Under the pieces are notes generated by a model. That model was not told the DNA's origin, did not search any database, and worked only from the letters and a program-made list of their open reading frames with translations. DNA of 64,000 nucleotides, from the NCBI RefSeq assembly GCF_014192575.1, contig NZ_JACHYC010000002.1, positions 496,001-560,000 of the forward strand, read 5' to 3'. Shown piece after piece: positions 37,262 through 43,660 of the stretch. Every line of letters starts with the position of its first letter. Position 1 is the first letter of the stretch. Source of the stretch: Variovorax sp. Sphag1AA (GTDB lineage: Bacteria > Pseudomonadota > Gammaproteobacteria > Burkholderiales > Burkholderiaceae_C). A program made the position numbers and the translations under genes.

Positions 37262-38086
37262 ATGCGCCTGATCGGCTGCGACTTTTCGAGCGCGCCGACT
37301 TCACGCAAGCCGATCGTCGTCGCACTTGGCAGCTCGGGCGACGGGCGGGTCGAGCTTCAAGGATTCGAGTGCTTCGCATCGCTGGACGACTGGACCTGCT
37401 GGCTGGCCGAGACGCCGCAGTGGGTCGGGGCCTTTGATTTTCCATTCGGGCTGCCGCGCGAACTGTGCGTAGAGTTGGGTTGGCCCCTGGAGTGGAGATC
37501 GCTGATGAGCCACTACGCGGCCATCGATCGACCACAGATTCGCGACACCTTTGCCGCGTTCTGCGCTGCGCGTCCGGCCGGCAGCAAGTTCGCGCATCGC
37601 GCGACGGATCGTCCTGCAGGCTCCAGTCCGTCGATGAAGTGGGTCAATCCGCCAGTGGCGTACATGCTCCACGCCGGCGTGCCGCGCCTGATCGCCGCCG
37701 GCGCTTCATTGCCGGGCCTGCACGTGGCGTCTGAAGGCGGCGGCCGCATCGCATTGGAAGGCTACCCGGGACTGCTGGCGCGTGAGTTGATCGGCCGTCG
37801 CAGCTACAAGAGCGATCAGCTCGCCGGCCAGACAGCGGAGCGGAGGACGGCCCGAGACGATCTTCTTGCGGCGCTGGAGCGGGGCGCTTCGCGGTTGGAA
37901 CTTCGGCTGGCAGTCTCCGACGATTTGCGGGAACGCCTCCTGGCCGATGCGAAGGGTGACCACATCGATGCCGCGCTGTGCCTCGTTCAAGCCGCCTGGG
38001 GCGCGGCGCGACGGACGAGCGAGGGACCCGGCTACGGGCTGCCGCCTGCCATCGATCCGCTCGAAGGCTGGATCGTCACGGCATGA
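37262..38086 (+). CDS. DUF429 domain protein (predicted RNase H-like)
   Basis: A 274-residue DUF429 protein. The start MRLIGCDFSSAPTSRKPIVV contains the first acidic strand of the RNase H-like fold; GAFDFPFGLPREL and the C-terminal GDHIDAALCLVQAAW give further acidic positions that would complete the active site. EGGGRIALEGYPGLLARELIG is typical of the family. Function is unknown; a nuclease role is predicted from the fold only. The in-frame start at 37220 adds 14 unlikely residues. It is 49 bases past the BLUF gene. Confidence 0.8.
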   Translation: MRLIGCDFSSAPTSRKPIVVALGSSGDGRVELQGFECFASLDDWTCWLAETPQWVGAFDFPFGLPRELCVELGWPLEWRSLMSHYAAIDRPQIRDTFAAFCAARPAGSKFAHRATDRPAGSSPSMKWVNPPVAYMLHAGVPRLIAAGASLPGLHVASEGGGRIALEGYPGLLARELIGRRSYKSDQLAGQTAERRTARDDLLAALERGASRLELRLAVSDDLRERLLADAKGDHIDAALCLVQAAWGAARRTSEGPGYGLPPAIDPLEGWIVTA

Positions 38087-38209
38087 GGGCCGCCGTCCTA
38101 CACCGGCTCGCGCTGATACCGGCGCTCAACCCATCTTCCGCTGAGTAGATTGAAAAACGTGGTTCGAATGAACCATGGGCAAACCCCCTCAACTCGCAAA
38201 GGAAGTCTC

Positions 38210-38407
38210 ATGAACAAGGACCAAGTTTCAGGCCGTGTCGAAGAAGCCAAGGGCAAGCTGAAGGAAGCGGCTGGCAAGGTGGTCGGCAGCGAAAAGCTGA
38301 AGGCCGAAGGTCAGGTGGACCAGGCTGCCGGCAAGGTGCAGAAGACCTACGGCGACACCAAGGAGCAGATCAAGGACGCGGTGCGTAACGAGATCGACAA
38401 GCCTTGA
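38210..38407 (+). CDS. CsbD family stress protein
   Basis: A 65-residue hydrophilic protein of the CsbD family (general stress, sigma-B dependent in Bacillus). The pattern NKDQVSGRVEEAKGKLKEAA, GSEKLKAEGQVDQAAGKVQK and TYGDTKEQIKDAV is the family fold of short helices rich in Lys, Gly and Glu. AAGGAA precedes the ATG at 38210. A TGGTTC-GAAT-GAACCA inverted repeat (38160-38175) lies 34 bases upstream and might be an operator. A strong terminator follows. It heads the neighbouring stress-gene group. Confidence 0.9.
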   Translation: MNKDQVSGRVEEAKGKLKEAAGKVVGSEKLKAEGQVDQAAGKVQKTYGDTKEQIKDAVRNEIDKP

Positions 38408-38430
38408 ACGACTCGCTCGAAAAGAAGAAA

Positions 38431-38454
38431 AGCCCGGCATGCCGGGCTTTTTTT
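38431..38454. terminator. Bidirectional Rho-independent terminator
   Basis: AGCCCGGCA and TGCCGGGCT form a nine-base stem with essentially no loop beyond the central bases, flanked by T7 on the plus strand and by AAAAG-rich sequence that reads as TTTTC on the minus strand. It terminates csbD from one side and the ferritin-like gene from the other. Confidence 0.85.
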
Positions 38455-38476
38455 GTGGTGCACAGGAAGCGCGGCT

Positions 38477-39025
38477 TCAATGGCCGAGCCAGTCCCTGAG
38501 CTCGTCAGCGTGCTCCTCTTCATCGGTGAGGATTTCCTCGAGCATGCGGCGAGTGGTCGGGTCCTTGTCGCCGATCAGCGTGATCATCTGGCGGTAGGTC
38601 TCCACCGCGATGCGCTCGGCCACGAGGTTGGCGCGCACCATGGCCTGCAGGTCCATCGATTCGTCGTAGTCGGCATGGCTGCGATCGAGCAGCGACTTCG
38701 GGTTGAAGTCCGGTTCGCCACCGAGTTGCACGATGCGCTCGGCAATCTTGTCCGCGTGCGCCGTTTCCTCGTTTGCATGCACCAGGAACTCTTCGGCGAT
38801 GGACGGCGAGGCCTCGCCGGTGGCCGTGAAGTAGTGACGCTTGTAGCGCAGGACGCACACGAGCTCGGTGGCGAGCGCGTCGTTGAGGAGCTTGACGATG
38901 TCGTCGCGCCACGGCCCGTAGCTCGGCGTGACCGCGCCTTCGTCGAGGTCCTTGGAGGCCGCGGCGTCGATGGCTTTCTGGTTCAGCACGAGGCGGTCGG
39001 GGCGTTCTTTGACTGCGGTGTTCAT
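38477..39025 (-). CDS. Ferritin-like protein (bacterioferritin/Dps type)
   Basis: A 182-residue ferritin-like four-helix protein. The metal ligands are the Glu/His pattern in ATELVCVLRYKRHYF, EEFLVHANEETAHADKIAERI and EILTDEEEHADELRDWL, fitting a di-iron centre of bacterioferritin type. The ATG at 39025 has AAAGGATG ahead; the longer open frame upstream is the shadow of the next gene. It is the last gene of the minus-strand stress group, and its ATG overlaps the preceding stop. Likely roles are iron storage and oxidative protection. Confidence 0.9.
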   Translation of the reverse strand: MNTAVKERPDRLVLNQKAIDAAASKDLDEGAVTPSYGPWRDDIVKLLNDALATELVCVLRYKRHYFTATGEASPSIAEEFLVHANEETAHADKIAERIVQLGGEPDFNPKSLLDRSHADYDESMDLQAMVRANLVAERIAVETYRQMITLIGDKDPTTRRMLEEILTDEEEHADELRDWLGH

Positions 39026-39471
39026 GAGGCATCCTTTCGTGGGTTGGCTGTTTTCTTCATCAGCGTGGTCACGAGGTCGGCCACGTCCGATGTCTTGAGC
39101 ACGGCGGCCAGGACGGCGGTGATCGACAGCAGCCGCCATGGCCTGATCAGAACGACGAGTGCGCCCGTCGCAGCAGCGGCGGCCATCAGCTTCGCGGGCT
39201 CCTCGCGTGCGTAGCGTTCGAGCACCGGTAGCGCAAGCTGGCCCGCTGCGTTGGCTGGGTGGCGTCGCCACCAGCGCCGCACCACACGGCTCGCTACTGC
39301 GCTCCATGCAATGCCGGATCGCCCGTCGACTTGCCGCGGCGATTCATCAGGTGCCGCGTCGAGCCAGTCCGGGGACGGCTCATTCCTGTCCCCCTGGAGT
39401 TGCGCGATCAACGCGCGACGCGACAGCGAGAGGCGCTGCTGCGGCGTGAGCTGTTCGTGCTCAGTGCTCAT
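39022..39471 (-). CDS. Unknown membrane protein in YqjK-like position
   Basis: A 149-residue protein I do not recognise. It begins with a hydrophilic MSTEHEQLTPQQRLSLSRR, has a basic Trp/Arg patch (RVVRRWWRRHPANAAGQ) and ends in one or two hydrophobic stretches (KLMAAAAATGALVVLIRPW, LLSITAVLAAVLKT), so it is probably anchored in the inner membrane. It follows the YqjE-like gene with an 11-base overlap and overlaps the ferritin ATG at its end. E. coli has YqjK in the same place after YqjE, though no sequence similarity is evident by eye. Confidence 0.72.
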   Translation of the reverse strand: MSTEHEQLTPQQRLSLSRRALIAQLQGDRNEPSPDWLDAAPDESPRQVDGRSGIAWSAVASRVVRRWWRRHPANAAGQLALPVLERYAREEPAKLMAAAAATGALVVLIRPWRLLSITAVLAAVLKTSDVADLVTTLMKKTANPRKDAS

Positions 39472-39841
39472 GGCGTTCTCCGGCGAGGTGAAGCGCGTGG
39501 ATGTCGGCCTCGACCTGCGCTCGCAGTTCGGCGAATCCGTGGACATTGCGCTGTCTGGATGCGTAGAGCGCCGAGACGAGTGCGATCAGCATTGCAACAC
39601 CCGGTACGGCCACGAGGGCCCAGTGGAACCGGTCGTGCATCACGCCGAGCATGATTGCCACGCCGATGAGACCGAGCACCAGCATGACGCTGACCACAGC
39701 CAGAACGCCCGCGACCATTCGGGCGATCAGGCCGCGGCTGGCCTCCTGCGCTTCTTCTCGCAGGAGCGCGCCGTAGTTGGCGAGGTGATCGGCGATCAGC
39801 TCGGGATGCCCGAGCACCGTGGAATAAATGGGATGGAGCAT
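39461..39841 (-). CDS. YqjE/holin-like membrane protein
   Basis: A 126-residue protein of the YqjE family, often labelled phage holin family. A hydrophilic start leads to two membrane segments (MVAGVLAVVSVMLVLGLIGV and HWALVAVPGVAMLIALVSAL) and a charged C-terminus (VEADIHALHLAGERHEH). It lies downstream of the DUF883 gene on the minus strand, as yqjE follows yqjD in E. coli. The holin label does not imply a prophage; nothing phage-like is nearby. Confidence 0.82.
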   Translation of the reverse strand: MLHPIYSTVLGHPELIADHLANYGALLREEAQEASRGLIARMVAGVLAVVSVMLVLGLIGVAIMLGVMHDRFHWALVAVPGVAMLIALVSALYASRQRNVHGFAELRAQVEADIHALHLAGERHEH

Positions 39842-39897
39842 GGTGCCGGGCAGTTGAGGCTCGCAGTGAGCCGCCGATGAACGTCAGGGACTGAAGA

Positions 39898-40272
39898 TCA
39901 ATAGTCGTCCCGACGGCGGCTTGCGAGCACGATCAACGCCGTGATGGCCGCACCGGCCGCGGCGGCGATGAGCACCGAGCGCATGGGCTGATCGGCGATG
40001 TACTTGCCCGTCACGTCGGCCGCCTGCTCAAAGCGGCGCTGCGCGCGGGCGCTGGTCGTCGATGCCGCGTCCAGGCCGCGCTGGACGGCCTGCTGTACGC
40101 GGGCCGCGAGCTGCTCCACGGCAGGTTCCGCATCGCGGCGCAGGTCGCGCACCTTTTCCCCCGCCGCGTTCACGGCGTTCTGCGCATAGGCCCGCGTCGT
40201 GTCGATCGCATCGGATGCGGTCTGACGCGCGTCGTCGGCCAGTTGCTGAGGAGTCTTGATGGTCGTGTTCAT
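39898..40272 (-). CDS. DUF883 protein (YqjD/ElaB type)
   Basis: A 124-residue ElaB/YqjD-family protein, thought to tether ribosomes or membrane in stationary phase. Long amphipathic helices rich in Ala and Gln (NAVNAAGEKVRDLRRDAEP, AARVQQAVQRGLDAAS) are followed by the typical C-terminal membrane anchor (RSVLIAAAAGAAITALIVLA) with a short basic tail RRRDDY. GGAAGGAT precedes the ATG. It lies in the minus-strand stress group between DUF1328 and YqjE. Confidence 0.9.
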   Translation of the reverse strand: MNTTIKTPQQLADDARQTASDAIDTTRAYAQNAVNAAGEKVRDLRRDAEPAVEQLAARVQQAVQRGLDAASTTSARAQRRFEQAADVTGKYIADQPMRSVLIAAAAGAAITALIVLASRRRDDY

Positions 40273-40325
40273 GAAAATAATCCTTCCGGGAAATTGGTTG
40301 CGAGGACCTGCTCATCGTACCGACG

Positions 40326-40490
40326 CTACCCGCGTCGTATCAAGCCCGCGATGAAGCTGGCCAGTGCGAGGACCAGGAAGATGATGAACAGGATCTTGGC
40401 GATGCCCACCGCACTTGCTGCGATGCCGCCGAATCCGAAGATGGCTGCGATCAGGGCAATGACCAGGAACACGACTGCGTAGTGCAACAT
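40326..40490 (-). CDS. DUF1328 small membrane protein
   Basis: A 54-residue protein with two membrane helices: [20 protein letters not shown] and [19 protein letters not shown], separated by a Gly/Ala turn, ending LIRRG. This is the DUF1328/YtjA family, small stress-associated membrane proteins of unknown role. The ATG at 40490 (with AAAGGAG ahead) fits the family length; a longer in-frame start at 40544 is unlikely. It heads the minus-strand group running to the ferritin-like gene. Confidence 0.9.
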   Translation of the reverse strand: MLHYAVVFLVIALIAAIFGFGGIAASAVGIAKILFIIFLVLALASFIAGLIRRG

Positions 40491-40633
40491 GCTTGACTCC
40501 TTTGATGTGGCCGCGTTGATGTACAAGCGCGCTCTCTGGAACACGCTTGGATCAACGTTAAGACCCGCCCTGCGGAGACCCTGTCAGCAGTGGCGGGCGC
40601 GAGGCGTAGGAAAGGGCCGAATGCCCTTCACGC

Positions 40634-41992
40634 TCACGCCACGGCGGTAGAAGGAACCGAATTTGCCGGCAGCACTGCGCTCAGTCGCGTCCCCTGGCCC
40701 TGCTTGGATGTGACCGTGAGCCGGCCCTTGGCCGCCTCGACGCGATGGCGCATGCCGGCGAGGCCATGGCTCGAAGGCCGGTTGTGCTGCGTGTCGAAGC
40801 CCTTGCCGTTGTCCGTCACCTCGACGACAACATGATTGCCGTAGTTCTTCATGACGATGCTGGCCTCGGTCGCGTGCGCGTACTTGCCGATATTCGTCAG
40901 ACCTTCCTGCACCATCCGGTAGACCGTGAGCTGGTTGGCCTCGTTCAGTTCCACGGGCTCGAGCACCATCTCGATCTCGATGTTCGATCGCTCCGCGAAT
41001 TCGCGGCCCAGGATCTCCAGCGACGCGACCAGCCCGAGGTTGGATAGCGACGAAGGGCGCAGGTCCTCGATGATGCGGCGCTTGAGCGCGATGCCGCTGT
41101 TGAGAAGTTCGTTGAGATGCTGCAGCCGCTGGATTGCATCCGGCAAGTCGGTCATTCGCGACTTCAGCCGCGCGACGTCGAGCTTGGCGGCGGTGAGCAG
41201 CGAGCCCAGCTCATCGTGCAGCTCTCGCGCAAGGAATCCGCGTTCGGTCTCGCGCACCTGCTGCAGGTGAGTCGCCAGTTCCGCGAGCGTTGCGGTGCGC
41301 TCGCGCACTTCGTCTTCCAGCGCGTTGCGCTCGAGTTCGAGGGCCTGTTGCTGGCGCTCCCCACTCTGGCGCAAGGCGTGTGTCTGCCTCAGGTAGAGGT
41401 AGAACGCGACGAGGGCTGCGAGCGCGACGATGGCGATGCCGATGCGCGCGAAGCGCAGTGATTTCACGACCTGCAGTTGTCCGCGCGTGAGTTCGTCGCT
41501 GCTGAGGGCGACCAGATCGCCGACCTCGTTGCGAATGGCGTCCATTTCCTCGCGGCCGACGTCGGTCGTGATGACGAACTTCCACGCGTCTTCGTTGCCG
41601 CTCTGCCGCAGCCGCACGCTCATGTCCATCTCGGCGAGCTTCTTCGAGACATGCTTGGCGAGCTGATTCAGTTGCGCGAGCTGGTTCGGCCGGTTCGCAT
41701 AAAGAAGCTGAAGTGCGGCAAGATGTCCGTCGACCTGCTTGACGGCTGCGTCATAGGGCTCGCGATATCGGGGCTCGCCTGTCAGCAGATAACCGCGCTG
41801 GCCCGTTTCTGCATCGAGGATGTTCTGAAGCATGAGGTTGAGCACGACGCGCGCTCGCTGCGCGTCGCTCACCTCCTCGAGGGCTTGTCGGGACTGGCGA
41901 TAACCGGCTTCGTTGATGCCCACGAGCACGAGGGCGGCCAGCGTCGCCAGCGTGAGGCTCAGGGCCATCTTCGGGAAAGCTAGCCAGCGCAT
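40634..41992 (-). CDS. CHASE3 sensor histidine kinase, NarX-type
   Basis: A 452-residue membrane sensor kinase. TM1 (residues 8-26) and TM2 (about 182-201) flank a periplasmic CHASE3 domain with LDAETGQRGYLLTGEPRY. The cytoplasmic part has a HisKA_3 box with phospho-acceptor His259 in ARELHDELGSLL, then HATPase boxes (DNGKGF, HGLAGMRHRV). The signal is unknown. It is divergent from the LuxR-type regulator at 42100, the obvious partner, across a 107-base gap. Its 3' end lies 143 bases upstream of the DUF1328 gene on the same strand. Confidence 0.93.
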   Translation of the reverse strand: MRWLAFPKMALSLTLATLAALVLVGINEAGYRQSRQALEEVSDAQRARVVLNLMLQNILDAETGQRGYLLTGEPRYREPYDAAVKQVDGHLAALQLLYANRPNQLAQLNQLAKHVSKKLAEMDMSVRLRQSGNEDAWKFVITTDVGREEMDAIRNEVGDLVALSSDELTRGQLQVVKSLRFARIGIAIVALAALVAFYLYLRQTHALRQSGERQQQALELERNALEDEVRERTATLAELATHLQQVRETERGFLARELHDELGSLLTAAKLDVARLKSRMTDLPDAIQRLQHLNELLNSGIALKRRIIEDLRPSSLSNLGLVASLEILGREFAERSNIEIEMVLEPVELNEANQLTVYRMVQEGLTNIGKYAHATEASIVMKNYGNHVVVEVTDNGKGFDTQHNRPSSHGLAGMRHRVEAAKGRLTVTSKQGQGTRLSAVLPANSVPSTAVA

Positions 41993-42099
41993 GGGGTCTC
42001 CGAGCGATGCCGAAAAATCAAATTCGGGAATAATCGAAACAGGCCAGGGACCGGCATGTTGCGACGCAAAAAGCCGCGATTCAACAGTGAAGGTAACAG

Positions 42100-42732
42100 A
42101 TGATCAAGATTGGAATTGTGGACGACCATGCCATCGTTCGCTCCGGTTTGCGGCAGTTCTTTTCCGAGCATGTCGATCTGCGTGTGGTGGGTGAAGCCGC
42201 GAGCGGGCGCGAAGCCATCGAGCTTGTTCGCACCACTGAACTCGACGTGCTCGTGATGGATCTTTCCATGCCGGGCCAGAGTGGTATCGATGCGCTCGCG
42301 ATGATCCGTGCCAAGGCACCCGATGTCGGTATCCTCATCCTCAGCGGCTATCCCGAAGAGCACTACGCGATGAACCTCATCCGGCAGGGCGCGAGCGGAT
42401 ATCTCAACAAGGAGTGTGATCCGATCGAGATCGTGAATGCAATCCGCACCATCTCGCTGGGGCGTCGCTACATCACGCCGGCCGTGGCAGAGTTGCTTGC
42501 GCGGCAGCTCGATCGCAAGGATGACGCCGCGCCGCACGAACAGCTTTCGGAGCGCGAGTTTCAGGTGTTCCTCAAGCTCGCCAAGGGCGAGACCGCGGGC
42601 GACATCGCAAAGACCTTGTCCCTGTCGGTGAAGACCGTGAGCACCTATCGCACACGCTTGATGGAGAAGATGAATCTCTCGTCCAACAGCGACCTCACTT
42701 ATTACGCGCTGAAGAATAAGCTGATCGATTGA
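42100..42732 (+). CDS. NarL/FixJ family response regulator
   Basis: A 210-residue response regulator. The receiver has the acidic pair at Asp8/Asp9 (GIVDDH), phospho-acceptor Asp54 in LVMDLSMPG and Lys in GYLNKEC. The LuxR-type helix-turn-helix fills about residues 145-205 (LSEREFQVFLKLAKG, LSVKTVSTYRTRLMEKM). AAGGTAA precedes the ATG. It is divergent from the CHASE3 kinase, and the shared gap includes an AATAAT element (42029-42034). Likely targets are itself or the stress genes nearby (inference). Confidence 0.94.
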   Translation: MIKIGIVDDHAIVRSGLRQFFSEHVDLRVVGEAASGREAIELVRTTELDVLVMDLSMPGQSGIDALAMIRAKAPDVGILILSGYPEEHYAMNLIRQGASGYLNKECDPIEIVNAIRTISLGRRYITPAVAELLARQLDRKDDAAPHEQLSEREFQVFLKLAKGETAGDIAKTLSLSVKTVSTYRTRLMEKMNLSSNSDLTYYALKNKLID

Positions 42733-42752
42733 GTCGGCCTGTCGCGGCTCGG

Positions 42753-43157
42753 TCAGTTTCGGCTGGCCGTCTGCCGCTGCGCGGCGGACTGGGCAATGCA
42801 GAAATCGATGAGTCCATCGATCTCGTTGGATTTGTCGAAGACCGCATCGACCCCGAATTGCTCGCAGCGCTTGCGGATGTCCGGAGTCGCGTAGTTGCTC
42901 AGCACGACCACCTTTTGATCGGGGCGGCGTGACATGCAGGCCTGCAGGACACCCAGGCCGCTCCCCTGCTTGAGGAAGAGGTCGATGATGGCGAGTTCCC
43001 ACTCGTCGGTGTTTTCGCTCAGCCACTGGGTCGCCTCGGCCTCCGTCTCTGCGAAGCCGATCGTCGAAATGCACGTGAGCTCCTCCAGAGTGCCGACGAG
43101 ATTCTCTCGGATCGTGACGTTGTCTTCGACGATGTAGGTTTTCAATCTGGGGTCCAT
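42753..43157 (-). CDS. Stand-alone response regulator receiver
   Basis: A 134-residue CheY-like receiver with no output domain. Acidic residues in VEDN, phospho-acceptor Asp59 (LAIIDLFLKQG), Ser87 (VVVLSNYA) and Lys109 (VFDKSNE) complete the site. The C-terminal tail is short (QSAAQRQTASRN). It converges with the NarL-type regulator, 20 bases apart. It may compete for phosphate from the CHASE3 kinase or pass a signal on by protein contact. Its own promoter lies in the 286-base gap upstream, which also contains repeats. Confidence 0.88.
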   Translation of the reverse strand: MDPRLKTYIVEDNVTIRENLVGTLEELTCISTIGFAETEAEATQWLSENTDEWELAIIDLFLKQGSGLGVLQACMSRRPDQKVVVLSNYATPDIRKRCEQFGVDAVFDKSNEIDGLIDFCIAQSAAQRQTASRN

Positions 43158-43277
43158 GAGAACCGCTTGCCCGTTGGCGAGCCTGACTACGAGCTTGCTT
43201 GTCCTCCAAGGAAAGCTGTCGTTGCAAATGCTACGGAATATTAGGCCCGATGATGCAGGGAACCGCGTCCAGCGGCT

Positions 43278-43333
43278 GTAGGCTTGTTCTTACGACTGTT
43301 GCTCGAAAGCCGCAGTCGTAGGCCCGTCCTCAC
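43278..43333 (+). repeat. Imperfect 16-base direct repeat, 40-base period
   Basis: GTAGGCTTGTTCTTAC (43278-43293) and GTAGGCCCGTCCTCAC (43318-43333) match at 12 of 16 bases and start exactly 40 bases apart. They lie in the gene-free 43158-43443 region between the orphan receiver and the small protein gene, and could be tandem binding sites for a regulator. Confidence 0.5.
43291..43320. repeat. Inverted repeat between the two direct repeats
   Basis: TACGACTG (43291-43298) and CAGTCGTA (43313-43320) form a perfect eight-base inverted repeat around 14 bases. Its arms overlap the end of the first and the start of the second direct repeat, so the region can form a hairpin or hold a dimeric protein. 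No T-run follows. Confidence 0.5.
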
Positions 43334-43443
43334 AGCGCTTGCGGCGCGATGCCGACGCGGCAGTGGCGGCAGTCCTCGTACGCTCTTCGTGAAGGCCGCA
43401 TCCTGCGGCGCCCACTGACCAGAGCTTGGCGAGGAGCCCCTAA

Positions 43444-43650
43444 ATGCAGATTTTTTGGAGTTACGTCGCGTTCGGCATGCTGACGCTTCTGGCTGCGGCC
43501 ACCGTCGCGGGAGGCGAGCCCGCCGTTGCCGAATTGAAGCTTGCGGAAGCAGCGACCAAGGCTGCGGTTGCCGGCGTGTCAGTGGTCTGTCTCCTGCCCG
43601 AGCCGAGGGCCGCGCTGTCATCGGCGAGCGCCGTGCTGGGCATCGACTGA
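43444..43650 (+). CDS. Small unknown protein, coupled to the AsmA gene
   Basis: A 68-residue protein that I do not recognise. GAGGAG lies seven bases before the ATG, a strong ribosome-binding site. Residues 2-22 are hydrophobic (QIFWSYVAFGMLTLLAAATVAG), so it may be membrane anchored or secreted; the rest is Ala-rich with one Cys. Its stop (TGA at 43648) overlaps the Shine-Dalgarno of the AsmA-family GTG start ten bases on, which suggests translational coupling. Confidence 0.55.
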   Translation: MQIFWSYVAFGMLTLLAAATVAGGEPAVAELKLAEAATKAAVAGVSVVCLLPEPRAALSSASAVLGID

Positions 43651-43660
43651 GGAATACGCG

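Noticed and set aside
38160..38175. tRNA T-loop-like GGTTCGAATGAACC
   Set aside because: Only this one stem is present; no acceptor, D or anticodon arms can be drawn around it.
39461..39841. Prophage remnant suggested by a holin-family match
   Set aside because: The protein is YqjE-like in a yqj-type stress gene group, with no integrase, capsid or attachment sites nearby.
40538..40559. ECF-sigma-like promoter GGAAC...CGTT
   Set aside because: The spacer is 13 bases instead of about 16-17 and it points away from the DUF1328 gene, towards the 3' end of the kinase gene.
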